Assembly: GCF_030463535.1 (NCBI RefSeq)
Contig: NC_132901.1
Location: forward strand, 1,841,636-1,905,635
Direction: 5' to 3'
DNA: 64,000 nucleotides
Source: Salminus brasiliensis
Lineage: Eukaryota > Chordata > Actinopteri > Characiformes > Bryconidae
Shown: one piece after another, positions 22,301 through 34,100 of the stretch
Layout of the letters: every line of letters starts with the position of its first letter
Position numbering within the stretch: position 1 is the stretch's first letter
Position numbers and translations under genes: made by a program
The notes under the pieces: model-generated
What the model saw: the letters and a program-made list of their open reading frames with translations, nothing else
What the model was told of the DNA's origin: nothing
The model's database searches: none

Positions 22301-22437
22301 GTAAACTGTGATTTTACTCCGGACCTGTGATTTAACTGCAGCGTTTATCAAACCATGTCGTTATGTTTCCCCAATGGGTTTCTGATTTTTCACTGTAATC
22401 CTTTTAACACTTTAGTAATTCTTCTGAGCTTCTGAGC

Positions 22438-22457
22438 AAAGTGAAAGTAAAAGTAAC
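22438..22457 (+). promoter_or_regulatory. IRF/ISRE-like motif in intron 1 of BTN-L2
   Basis: CAAAGTGAAAGTAAAAGTAA, about 140 bp after exon 1, parallels 5646-5663 in BTN-L1. One GAAA core is changed to AAAA. Conservation between paralogues in an otherwise diverged intron supports a role. Confidence 0.45.
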
Positions 22458-23190
22458 TGGCCCTTCAGATCATGCAGATCATCCTACAGGATGTTTATAA
22501 CTTTTATAACGGGATTTTATTTTTTATTTAAAAAGCCATGACATAAAATAATTAAGAAAAATGGCTTTTAAGCCTAATGGAATTAGTTTTTAAGTCATTT
22601 TCAAGAATGCAGTATTTTACATGTGCTTTAAGACATTGAAGTTACATCTTAATAATTACTAAACATATGTATTACATGTTAACTTTACAGCTGGGCCCCA
22701 CAGTTTACCCTCAGTACCCACAGTTAAGCCACAGATCTCTCCTATAGCTGTCCCTCATCCTGTAAGTTGTAAACTAGGGTTTGTTTTATAATTGGATGAG
22801 CGAAATTCCAAACAGATGCTTTTAGGCATGGTAACATTATTAACTCCAATTTGGCAGCAGCAATATGATGGACGCAATTAAAGAAAACAACAAAAATCAC
22901 ACATTAAAAAATATGTGGATTTTTAACTACTACTACCATTTAACTGCTAGTGCAGCTGCTTTTATTAAAGTGATTCTGGATTTCTCTTCACTTTGTTTTT
23001 TACAGCGGTAAATAACCACAACCTAAAATGACTCAAAAAATAAAGCAATACAGGTTGCTTGTACAAAAGTCTAAATTGTATTTGTGCAACCAGGCACTGT
23101 TCACCTCTGAACACAGTGCTCTGAAAGTTTGACACAAGTTAGTGTCCGCTAAGTGTAATAAAATAATATTATTTTTCCATTGTGACAGTG

Positions 23191-26100
23191 ATGCTTGTTT
23201 TACTGGTGATATTTGATCTTCTCACTTCTTCAAGTGCAGGTAATTCACCACACCTTATAAGACATGTTTAATGTTTTAATGTGAAATTAAAAACTTTAAG
23301 AACAAAAAAATTCTGTCTCTGTTAGACACCTTCTCTCTGGTGGTTCCTGATGGCTCTCTATCGGCACAGTTGGGATCTTCAGTTGTCCTGCCCTGTGCAC
23401 TTTCTCCTTCACTGGACTCTAAGGACTACGAAATACGCTGGTATCGTCCGAACAACGAGGACAACCCAGTTCTTCTGTACAAAGATCTACAGGTCCAGGA
23501 GAACGCTGGACATCCCCAGTACAGGGGCAGAGTGTCTCTGGTTGGGGATCTGCTGAAGGGGAACGTCTCTCTGAAGCTGGAGAACCTCACACTAGCAGAC
23601 AGAGGAGAATACGTCTGCTTTGTGAGCAGTTATAAATGGTATGAAAAGAAAAGTGATTTCCTCACCATTCCAGGTAAGACGTCATTTAACATACAGGAAG
23701 AGTACAAATAATGTACTAGCCATTTAGCCATGAAAACCTCTTATGGATACACTTTGTTCACCTTGCTCTGTTCTCTTCGATTAATGGAAAGACAACCCCA
23801 ATTGGACCACCACTGACCAGATATTATTTGAATGGTGGTTAATTCTCATCAGATAGATATTTTGGGATCACCATCAAACTTAGCAGTGACATGAATCTGT
23901 ATAAAAACCCCAGCAGCATCACTGTACCTGATACACTTGCACTAGCGCCATGCATAGACTTCAGTGAACACTACCATATCGTTGTCACTGCTGTGCTGAG
24001 AACCAACCATAAACCCAGTAATATCTGGTCAGCGGGTCAATTCATTTCCAACCAGCAAGCGCAGAAGAATAATAAACAAAAACAGCCCCCCCCTCGAATA
24101 CAGAATACATTTTTTAACAGAAAAGGACCCAGAGGCCTTGACATCTAACCCTAATATCAGACTGGAGTGTTTGGAGCTCCAATTTTTCAAGAGACTTACT
24201 TTCAGTGTTTCTGTAGAAATCTGCAGGAGGTCTTTGAAACTCTTTGAAGTCTGGACTGACTTGTCTGTTTGCTTTTCTCTGTGAGAGCTTCTTGATCAGC
24301 TCCACACAGCAGAGGGATGGACACAAACACCTCTGAATGTTTCAAGACCTGAATTGTAATCTCACATTAAAACAAATAACTTTTTTTTGCCTGTTTTGAC
24401 TGGAAATTAAATGAAGAATGAAGTCCCAGACTTTTGCAATATATTGAATATTGAACAAACCTTCTTTACACCAGTGGTCGGATCACCTCCTCTCCTCACA
24501 TTGGGTGATGTTGGAGACCAAGTGAACATTACCTGTGAATCTGGTGGATGGTCACCAAACACCACCCTCATCTGGAAAGGCAAAAGAGGAAGAGAACTCA
24601 GGAACAGTGTTGATCACTACACAGTAGGTTAGTTAATACTGTTTTGATGTTCTGAAATGGAAACCATCGCCTAGCTGTGTTACAGGGTATAGTCCAGAGA
24701 TTATGATAGTTAAATAAAACCTAGATAAAACCTAAAAAACAGTTTTACACTTTGTAAGGACTTACTCAACAATATATAGCAGTATATAGCTTTTATAATG
24801 GCTCTCAGTGGCTCCCAGGCAGTCCAGAGCAGGGTTGGATGTTTTTTTCTTTTTTTTTAAGGTCCATGCAAACCAATTTGTAAACCACTGCTGTGGAGAA
24901 TTTGCCAAAAAGTAATTTTGCTACCTTTAGCCGATGTGAACCCTACCCCTCACTTCCCCTCACTCTCTCTGCTCAGACTCTGAAGGCTTGGTGAGTGTGA
25001 GCTCCTGGCTGATGTTCTCTCCCACTGGGTCAGAGTGGATCTCCTGTTCTGTGGGCTTATCTGATCAGGAGATGAGAGAGGGACGAGTGCTGCTATTTAA
25101 ACCTGCTTCTGCAACGCTTGAACCAGGTAAGTCTCATGCCAATCATTCTTTGTTTTTTTTATTATTGTTATTATTTTACCACTAACACCATATTATATCT
25201 GTTATATCAGGAGTTTCTCCAGGATGGATAGCCTTCATCATCTTACTGGTAATCAGTCTGTTGGTATTGGCACTTCTCATCACCCCCAAAATCAGAGGTA
25301 AGAAATGTTGACTTATGAGTGAATCCTTCAGCTCTAATTAGAAGATTAACGATATGATTTCTTTTGGAATATAGGCCAGATTTTGCCAAAACATCAAAAG
25401 GCGACACCAACAGGTGAGACTTGGTTTCGAGTTGTGGCTAGGTTGCTTCTTCAGCATCAAATCATAAAGATTTCAGAAAGCAAAACACCACTGGATTTAT
25501 TTCACAAAACAACTACTTATAAAATATATATATTTTTATTTGTATCTTTTTTTATGGTCGTTTAGAAGAAGAAGCACATCCTTTTGTTGGTGAGTAGATT
25601 TGGATAACAGCCATATCATTTCACTGCATTTTCACCATTCTTTAAATGTCATTATTTTTGGGGGGATATTTTCACATTGTTACTTTAATTTGATGGATTC
25701 CTTGGCTGGGGCTAAATGAATGCTATTTAATTTAAAGTGTGGGAAATCTAGTTCACTTCCTTTACTGTTCTTTACTGATCTTTAATTCACATCTATAAAC
25801 CAACCTGTTGCAAGTATTATATTGAGGAATGGCCTCAAAAAATCATTTCTACAGTAACGGCTTTACCATCTAAACACAAATTCAGAATTCTAATGGTAAA
25901 ACTGTCCAAAAACAGGAAATCTGTATTCATCTATAACTGTAATATTTTAAAGCAGATTTCAACCCTCCACCCTTCCCAGTTTGTACTCTGAAAGAAACTA
26001 ACACAGCTGAGGAATCCACTCAGACCTCAGGTAACGGTATCAGATACAGTGCACTTCATTACACTTGAAATTCTCAAGTATTATTGAACACGTAACCCAT

Positions 26101-29100
26101 TTAGTAATCTTATGTACATACCACACATGAAAACGTTGTTGTTTTTAGCTGATTTTTGTTTTTAAAATGACTGTTTTTAAAATGCATATATTTCTGCAAA
26201 ATATGAACCCTCCCTAACTAATTTGTCTCCTTTGTGAGGAGGGTAATTTAATAATTGTCCTACACACAGGACTTTCAAGTTTGTTTATAAATGCATGTGT
26301 AAATGTCCTCATCAGGCCTTGACTGGGGCTAAATGAATGATATTTACTTTAAAGGAGAGGTCAGTCCTCAATCAAGTCCAGTTTCTACTGGGAGAGAAAT
26401 AAACAGAGCTGATGGAGCCACTCAGACCTCAGGTAACAGTGTTTATTGGAAATGTAGCTCACCTCCTTTACTGTCCTTTATTTCACATCTACACTGTCAG
26501 TCTTTCTTGTTGCAAGATAATATTGAATAACAGCCTTAAAAATAATTTCTACAGTAACGGCTTTACTATCTAAACACAAATTCAGAATTTTTATGATAAA
26601 ACTGTCCAAAAACAGGAAATCTGTATTCATCTATAACTGTAATATTTTAAAGGAGATTTCGACCCTCCACCCTGCCCAGTTTGTACTCTGAGAGAAACTA
26701 ACACAGCTGAGGAATCCACTCAGACCTCAGGTAACGGTATCAGATACAGTGCACTTCATTACACTTGAAATTCTCAAGTATTATTGAACACGTAACCCAT
26801 TTAGTAATGTTTTGTACATAACACATATGAAAATGTTGTATTTTGCTGATTTTTGTTTTTAAAATAATTTGTCTCCTTTGTGAGGAGGGTAATTTAATAA
26901 TTGTCCTACACACAGGACTTTCAAGTTTGTTTATAAATGCATGTGTAAATGTCCTCATCAGGCCTTGACTGGGGCTAAATGAATGATATTTACTTTAAAG
27001 GAGAGGGCAGTCCTCAATCAAGTCCAGTTTCTACTGGGAGAGAAATAAACAGAGCTGATGGAGCCACTCAGACCTCAGGTAACAGTGTTTATTGGAAATG
27101 TAGCTCACCTCCTTTACTTTCCTTTACTGTTCTTTGATTCACATCTATAAACCAACCTGTTGCAAGTATTATATTGAGGAATGGCCTCAAAAATAATTTC
27201 TACAGTAACGGCTTTACCATCTAAACACAAATTCAGAATTTTAATGATAAACTATCCAAAAAAAAAAAACAGGAAATCTGTATTAATCTATAACTGTAAT
27301 ATTTTAAAGCAGATTTCAACCCTCCACCCTGCCCAGTTTGTACTCTGAGAGAAACTAACACAGCTGAGGAATCCACTCAGGCCTCAGGTAATGGTATCAG
27401 ATACAGTGCACTTCATTACACTTGAAATTCCCAAGTATTATTGAACATGTAACCCATTTAGTACCCATTTATGTTTTGTACATACCAACATGAAAGCGTT
27501 GTTGTTTTTAGCTGATTTTTGTTTTTAAAATGACATAAAAATTGCTAAAAATGCATATATTTCTGCAAAAATATGAACCTGGACTTTCAAGTTTGTTTAT
27601 AAATGCATGTGTAAATGTCCTCATCAGGCCTTGACTGGGGCTAAATGAATGATATTTACTTTAAAGGAGAGGTCAGTCCTCAATCAAGTCCAGTTTCTAC
27701 TGGGAGAGAAATAAACAGAGCTGATGGAGCCACTCAGACCTCAGGTAACAGTGTTCATTGGAAATGTAGCTCACCCCCTTTACTGTCCTTTACCTGTTGC
27801 AAGTATCATGTTGATGAATGACCTAAAAATATATATATATATGTTATATGTATTTATATAAATATATATGCATTTTTGTCTGAGAACATAAATGTGTATG
27901 TAAATTATTTTCTTTGAACGTCACATTTTAAAGGTTCACGCCTTTATCAAGTCCAGTTTCTACTGTCAGAGACAGAGAGAGCATCTTAGAAGTTGACATT
28001 TATGAGACATAATAATTTTAATATCAAAGCCATTATAGGCAAATTCAGTACTGAGACATTCAGCAGTGAACGCTCCCAGTTGATAAAACAAAGAGGAAAA
28101 AAAGGGATATGATCATTGTGTGATGATTGTGTGATGAATGTTAAAGGCGAGTTCGACCCTCCACCCTGCCCAGTTTGTACTCTGAGAGAAACTAACACAG
28201 CTGAGGAATCCACTCAGACCTCAGGTAACGGTATCAGATACATGTGTAAATGTCCTCATCAGGCCTTGACTGGGGCTAAATGAATGATATTTACTTTAAA
28301 GGAGAGGGCAGTCCTCAATCAAGTCCAGTTTCTACTGGGAGAGAAACTAACACAGCTGAGGAATTCACTCAGGCCTCAGGTAACGGTATCAGATACAGTG
28401 CACTTCAATATAGAGACACCAATACATTAATAAAAGAGTTTAAACCAAAGAAAGTTTCTAATGTGTTTCATACAAGCAATTTTGATGGAACATTTAAAAG
28501 GTAACGTTAAGATTAAAGATGTGCGTTTTATCCATCTGATCCAGAAACAAGCTAACTATGTAGCCTTCTTGCATTTTACAGCTGCATGTTTAACATCCCT
28601 GATCACCCAAAAATATATATAAAAATATGAAATTATTAGGACTAAAATATAATACATGCTGTTTATCCTAAAGGACAGTTCAGCTCTGCATTAAGCTTCT
28701 CAGCTTCTGCTCAGAGAGAAATCCCCAGAACTGATGCTGCCCCTCCGACCCGAGGTATCACCATCACATAAATCACTGCAGTTCTAAAGTCCTTCATTCC
28801 TGCTTTTGGTCTGATTTTCTGAATCACAGGAAAATATCTTTTCACACTAACATGAATTTTTCTTTAAACAGCCTCAGAAAGAAGGGCCAAAGAATTAAAT
28901 GCAGAAGGAAATGCAGGTAAACGTTCATCCGTCCTTCACGTGTTTGTTTCCATTAGTAGAACATTTTTATACCAAAAACTGATTCACTCCTTCTGTTTCT
29001 AAACCACCTCTTTTGTCCAGACTGGGACAAGATGCTCGACTGCAGAGGTAAGAAAGGCAATATTCTGCCTCCCCCAACTCTCTGCAGAAACCCCATTATT

Positions 29101-29642
29101 AATAACCAGCATTCTTTTACTTTCTGAATCTGCTGGTTTAAATTTGCTGTATTTTTTTTTCAGTGGCCATCAAGGCAGGTCTATCAGATCCTCATCTGGG
29201 CGTCCTGTTTAAAGAGAGAATGAGAGGAGGACAGTTTTACTGGGTGGTGACTGGACTGACAGGATCATCAGCTCCTGCTGCATCACTCAGCAAGTCTGTA
29301 CCATATCAATGTCCAAACTCCTGGTATGTTGGTGTAATCAGTGAGACGGTGATGAAGAGCAGAGTTCCTCTGACTCCACAGAACAGCTGCTGGGTTCTTC
29401 ACTATGATAAAGAGAACGGGTTCTATGTTAATGATCCCTCTCAGACTCCGGTTCTAGTGAGAGATCGGTTCACTAAGCTGGGAGTGTTTTTAGACTGTGA
29501 GAAACACACACTGTCGTTTTATAGCCATGATAAACGGTCCCATCTCTACACCTTCTATAATGTAGACTCTACAGAACCACTGGTCCCAGTTGTGTTTCCT
29601 GGACTCAAACCTAAATATTCACTTGAAATATTAAATGCCTGA
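23191..29642 (+). CDS. Butyrophilin-like receptor with repeat exons and B30.2 domain (BTN-L2)
   Basis: Exons: 23189-23239 (ATG 23191, signal peptide MLVLLVIFDLLTSSSA), 23326-23673 (IgV; VVLPC, EIRWYR, DRGEYVC), 24475-24627 and 24977-25126 (split IgC; NITC, WISC), 25211-25297 (transmembrane WIAFIILLVISLLVLALL), 25375-25413, 25566-25589. Eight 78-nt repeat exons start at 25953, 26355, 26653, 27001, 27310, 27667, 28147 and 28302. Then come 28872-28916, 29021-29047 (DWDKMLDCR) and 29164-29642 (SPRY; FYWVV, SWYVGV, WVLHYDKENGFY, LGVFLDC). Without the problematic exon at 28674 all parts join in phase 1 to an open frame of 674 residues. SPRY is residues 516-674, with the N-terminal PRY part about 23 residues shorter than in BTN-L0. 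It probably acts at the surface of immune or epithelial cells, with a cytoplasmic sensor domain, by analogy with butyrophilins. Confidence 0.88.
25953..28379 (+). repeat. Alternating 78-nt repeat exons of BTN-L2
   Basis: Type A exons (25953, 26653, 27310, 28147) read DFNPPPCPVCTLRETNTAEE then STQTS. Type B exons (26355, 27001, 27667) read E(V/G)SPQSSPVSTGREINRAD then GATQTS. They alternate A-B-A-B-A-B-A. The eighth exon (28302) is a chimera, with the first half type B and the second half type A. Introns are about 280-360 bp except the last, only 77 bp (28225-28301), as expected if an unequal crossover fused units. All use the TTTTAAAG or CTTTAAAG acceptor. A decayed copy is at 27934-27990. 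Confidence 0.87.
27934..27990 (+). pseudogene. Decayed 78-nt repeat exon
   Basis: After CATTTTAAAG the words ATCAAGTCCAGTTTCTACTG and a degraded AGAGACAGAGAG match a type B exon. The start is rearranged, the second half is lost and there is no donor in place. Confidence 0.6.
28674..28755 (+). pseudogene. 82-nt repeat-like exon with a frame problem (BTN-L2)
   Basis: AAAG acceptor, QFSSALSFSASAQREIPRTD, then a run of five C and the donor CCGAG|GTATC. The length of 82 is not a multiple of three, unlike all other tail exons, so including it shifts the B30.2 exon out of frame. A single extra C at about 28739-28744 explains it. Either the exon is skipped, or the run is polymorphic or a sequencing error. 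Confidence 0.55.
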
Positions 29643-30419
29643 GTTCTGACCCAAGATCTGTCCCCTCTGTCTGCTCTTTCAGAAGTTCAGTTCAGTAATC
29701 AGGGATACTCAATCCTGGCACTGGAGATTTACCACCCTGGAGAGTTCAGATCCAGGATCAGGTGTGTTAGGTGAGGGTTGGAGCTAAGGTCTACGAGGTG
29801 GGAGGTCACCAGATCCAGGATTGTTTGGTATATTAACAGATAATAATTATACAATTACTACTAATACTAATAAAAATAATCTAGGTTCGAAATAACACCG
29901 TTTATCCTCAGTACTGGACTAGGTCAAGTACATAGGGAATCCTCAGTATTGTAATTCGCTCAATAAGCAATGTGAATTCTCAGGAAAGAAGAAACCTCTG
30001 AATGGCTCAACATTTCTACTCTAAAAGTGAAGAACCTCTCTCTAGCAGAGAGTAATGTACTCAAGGCAGCATTATGGAAGTGGTGAATATTTGGCTAGAC
30101 ATAAATAATTCATAGATTTAAACTCAACTACTGCTGGAAATCTAACATTTAACCCATGTTGAACATTTATTTTTTTTCTAACACGTTAATATAATCTGTG
30201 TGCCAATAGCACCATCTAGTGGCCATCTTGGACCAGCAACCAAGAACCAATCAAAAGTAAACACTCATTTGAAAATGTTTTGTTTTCAGAAAGCCAAGGA
30301 ATAAAAGCTATATGTACTATGAGTTTTTTTTTTGTTCAGTTATGTTTTTTCATTATTATTAGTTCATGTTTTATATAATGATGTATATTTACATAATATT
30401 TACATAAACTGTAGTGGCA
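29643..30419. other. 3' flank of BTN-L2, no gene seen
   Basis: It contains a repeat (29695-29825) shared with the flank of the BTN-L1 relic, a possible poly(A) signal AATAAA at 29870-29875, and a CTCF-like motif at 30209-30222. Confidence 0.5.
30209..30222 (-). promoter_or_regulatory. CTCF-like motif
   Basis: The minus strand reads CCACTAGATGGTGC, matching the CTCF core with one weak position. It lies between the BTN-like cluster and FRG1. Confidence 0.45.
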
Positions 30420-30885
30420 GAATCAGGTTGTGGGATGCTTTTTACATTTTTTTTTCCTCGGACTGGGCACCTTGTTCAACCTGAAGGACGTACGGACGGT
30501 CCAAATCACAGGAAGATATTGCAGGACAACCTGCTTCAGCTCTGCTCAAGACGAAAGCTTGGAAGAATCTCTTCTTTGGAGAAGAACAACGATCTCAAAC
30601 ACAAACCTAACCGCAGGAGTAGCCGAACAACCCAATGGTGACAGTTTACAGTGGCCAAGTCAAGTCCAGATCTCAGTCCAACTGAGAATCCGTGGCATTG
30701 GTTGAAAATTGTGGTCTACAAGTGTCCTCCAATCAACCTGAACAACCTGGGGAGCAGCAGGTCTGCAGGACGAATGGGTGAGCAAAGTGGTGGAAACCCA
30801 CCCCAAAGCTGATACAGCAGCAAGGGTGCATCTACAAATGACTGGTCTGATGGGGCTGAATAGCCAGTAGCTGCTCATTCATTGG
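30420..30885 (+). mobile_element. Degenerate Tc1-like transposase fragment
   Basis: Collinear words of a Tc1-type transposase 3' half are visible: TGGGATGCTTTTTACA, GACTGGGCACCTTGTTCA, GGACAACCTGCTTCAGCTCT, GGCCAAGTCAAGTCCAGATC, GAGAATCCGTGGCATTGGTT and GTGGTGGAAACCCACCCCAA. The frame is broken several times, so it is a relic. Confidence 0.7.
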
Positions 30886-30961
30886 CTGCTTAATAATACA
30901 AAAAAAATCAGAACAGTGGCTAGCTATATTATATATATATATATTCACCTAGAGCACTTCT

Positions 30962-30967
30962 TTTATT
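30962..30967 (-). terminator. Possible FRG1 poly(A) signal
   Basis: AATAAA on the minus strand, about 200 bp after the FRG1 stop codon. No closer canonical signal was seen. Confidence 0.35.
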
Positions 30968-31164
30968 TGTGTATAAACCAACATCATGGGTTTCTACATC
31001 ATAATCACTACTACTACCATACAAAAAACTGTAGAGATGATCGTGGACTTAAGATAAAATTTAATATAAAAGAAAAAAAATGGTCAATTTCAGAATTTGT
31101 ACTGGGGTCATTCATAAAATACACAAACTAAAACAATTAAAAAAAAAAAAAAAAGCTTCTCTTC

Positions 31165-34100
31165 TCACTTGCAGTATCGGTCAGCTTTCATCTTGGCTCT
31201 CCTGTTAAAAAATAAGATATGACCTCACATGTATTGCAAAGGGATCATTTCAAACACCTTCAGTTAATTACCAACAGACATAAAGAGGATAAATTCCCAC
31301 AGGTTAATCGATCTTCTCAGGCAGATTCGGGCACTAGGTCTGAAATTGGACTGGTGGTGGGCTATCCACCTGATATGGTCACGCCTACTTTCAAGAATTT
31401 GTTCTTAACTAGAATGTCTGTTCATTTGTACCGTATCAAATGTACACTGGGAATTCTCAGTCCTGTACTGGGTTTAGAAGAGCACTGGGAATCCTTAGTA
31501 TTATACTAGATTGAGAAGAGCACTGGGGATTCTCAGTCCTGTACTGGGTTGAGACAGTTCCTCACCTGTCCAGTAAAGCCTCGTGGAACTTTCCGTCCGT
31601 CCTGGCCTTCTTCAGCGTGCCGCTGTCCTCCTCGTTCACCCTCAGCTTCCTGTCCTGGAAGCTCTGGAACTTCTTCCTGTTGGACAAACATAAAAAAAAA
31701 ATGAGCGCCGCTGTTTCTCAGTTGTGCTACTTTCGATTAAGCTACTCTCAGTCACTGAGACTCCGAGACCACCCTTTGTGTTGTAAATTTGATGGTAAAA
31801 GGACATAATTGCTATAATTTTCACCCATCAATCAACACTTAAACCCATGCCTTCAGCTTCAGGTCCTCGTGGATATGCTTCTACAAGCTTTACACACCAG
31901 GACTTGGGCAGTGTATCCCAATCTCCATGGTGGACCTCCAGATTGGTCTCCCCACAGATGTTTGAGGGGGGTTTCAGTCTTGACTTTGGCTCAAAGACAC
32001 TCAAGGGACATTTGGATACTTGTCCTAAAACCCCTCCAGTGCTGTTTTGGACGTATGGCTATGGATTACTCACACATAGTTGAGCTCGCAACTCTTGACG
32101 TTGCCTCTGTCCTCGTCTGCAAGGTCATCACTTTTCTTCTCTTCCCTCTCGGTGATTGAGCGGATCTGCAGACCACACATCAGCTCATCATTTAATATAA
32201 AACACCTACTTCAGACACTTCATCAAATCCAGATGTTTATGGTAGGTTTCTGCTGGCAGGGCCAATCAGATTTCAGAACCATCTGTTTTCCAAAGTGATT
32301 TGGGTTCCGTTTAGACCCTACCTTGATCATCTCCTCATTGCCAGCTGTCTTGTTTTTGGCCACGATGTCGCCGCTTTCACTGTACGAGATGAAGCAGCTG
32401 TTTGCTGCCATGAGAGCCATTTTACCCTGGAGAGAACCGACAAGCACTTCTTAAATACAGGGACCAGACCTGCTCTCGAGTAAGGTCTACAATATCCCAT
32501 AATAACCTACAGCTTTCGGTTCTACTCACGTCTTGAAACACCGGCTCCCACTGCTCTCGGGACCCGATGGCATCCGACCGCCCGATCACCACGCCATCCG
32601 AGTTGATGCCCAAGTACTTCCCGTATCCCGACTTCAGTGCTATTCTGTATAAACGGGAATCAGATCAAAGTTATTGTAAAGAATGAACTACATCAGCCAA
32701 AACATTAACACCACCTGCCTAATGTGAGGTGCGGCCTCCAAACACCTCTATCCCGTCAAGGCATGGACTTCTGTGGTATCTGGGCCCAAGGCTAATGTTA
32801 GCAGCGGATCCTTTTAGAAGTCCTGTAGGTTGTCACACGGGACCTCCATGAGCATCAACAAGCCTTGGGTGCCTGTGACCCTGTCGCTGGTTCATTGACT
32901 GGCCTTTTGGTAGATACTGACCACTGCATACCGGGAGAGAACACCCCACAAGACCTGGTCTGCTGATGTTTTGGAGATGTTCTGACCCAGCTATCGTCCA
33001 GATCATCAGTGTTTTTCACCTGATCTGTGAGTGGTGTTAATGTTATGGCTGTCAGTCATATCAAAACATTACGACCACCCCTGGTTTGGAATGAACTCGG
33101 CCCATTAGGTCAGCTCCACCGGCCATGCGGGTGGTCAGGCAGGTGGTATGGTCCTCTTGTGTGGGTGTTGTACCTGGAGTCTGAGAGCTTGATCGCTGTG
33201 AGCTGTTCTGGTGGGTCCGGCCCCTCATCGTCTGCATGGAAACAAACAACAAAAAAAATAGATGTTAAATATAAACATATTATTATCAATTAACTTCACA
33301 GCTTGCAGGAGGTTAGATCAGATGGTTTAGAACATCTCTGAAGCAAGGCTTGTGGGCTGCTCCCGCTCAGCAGTGGTGAGTTCCTACTGATGGAGGCCAG
33401 TGAAGGAATCAACCCAAGCATCCAAGGGAGCGTCTGAACCTCAGAGTGATGAGAGACGAGGGCCTGCTAGGTTATCCTTTACACCTGGACGTTCAGGTGG
33501 ACATCGGTCTAAACATATACCTTCTACCTGAAGGTCACTGCAGACCAAGCACACCTTCATAGCGATGGTATTGATCAGGAATGCTTTGAGGAACTTGACA
33601 AAAGGGTTCCAGATCTTAAACCCAACCACAACCCAAGGGTTGCCACGTACCTCTTATCTAAACATCACTGCAGACCAGCTACACCTTCATGGGAAAGGGT
33701 TTAAGTGACATAAGGAAGGAAGGGTCCCCAAGTGTTGCCCTGGCCTCCAGGCATCCAATTTTTAAACATCTACCTGAACGTCACTGCAGACCAGGCACAC
33801 CTTCATGGCGATGGTATTGATCAGGAATGGTTTGAGGAACTTGACAAATAGGTTCCAGGTGATGCCTTGCCCTTTAGATCTCAAACCCAACCACAACCCA
33901 AGGGTTGCCACGTACCTCCTATCTAAACATCACTGCAGACCAGGCACACCTTCATGGGAAAGGGTTTGAGTGACATAAGGAAGGAAGGGTCCCCAAGTGT
34001 TGCCCTGGCCTCCAGGCATCCAATTTTTAAACATCTACCTAAACGTCACTGCAGACCGGGCACACCACCTTCAGGGTGATGATATTGATCAGGAAGGGAT

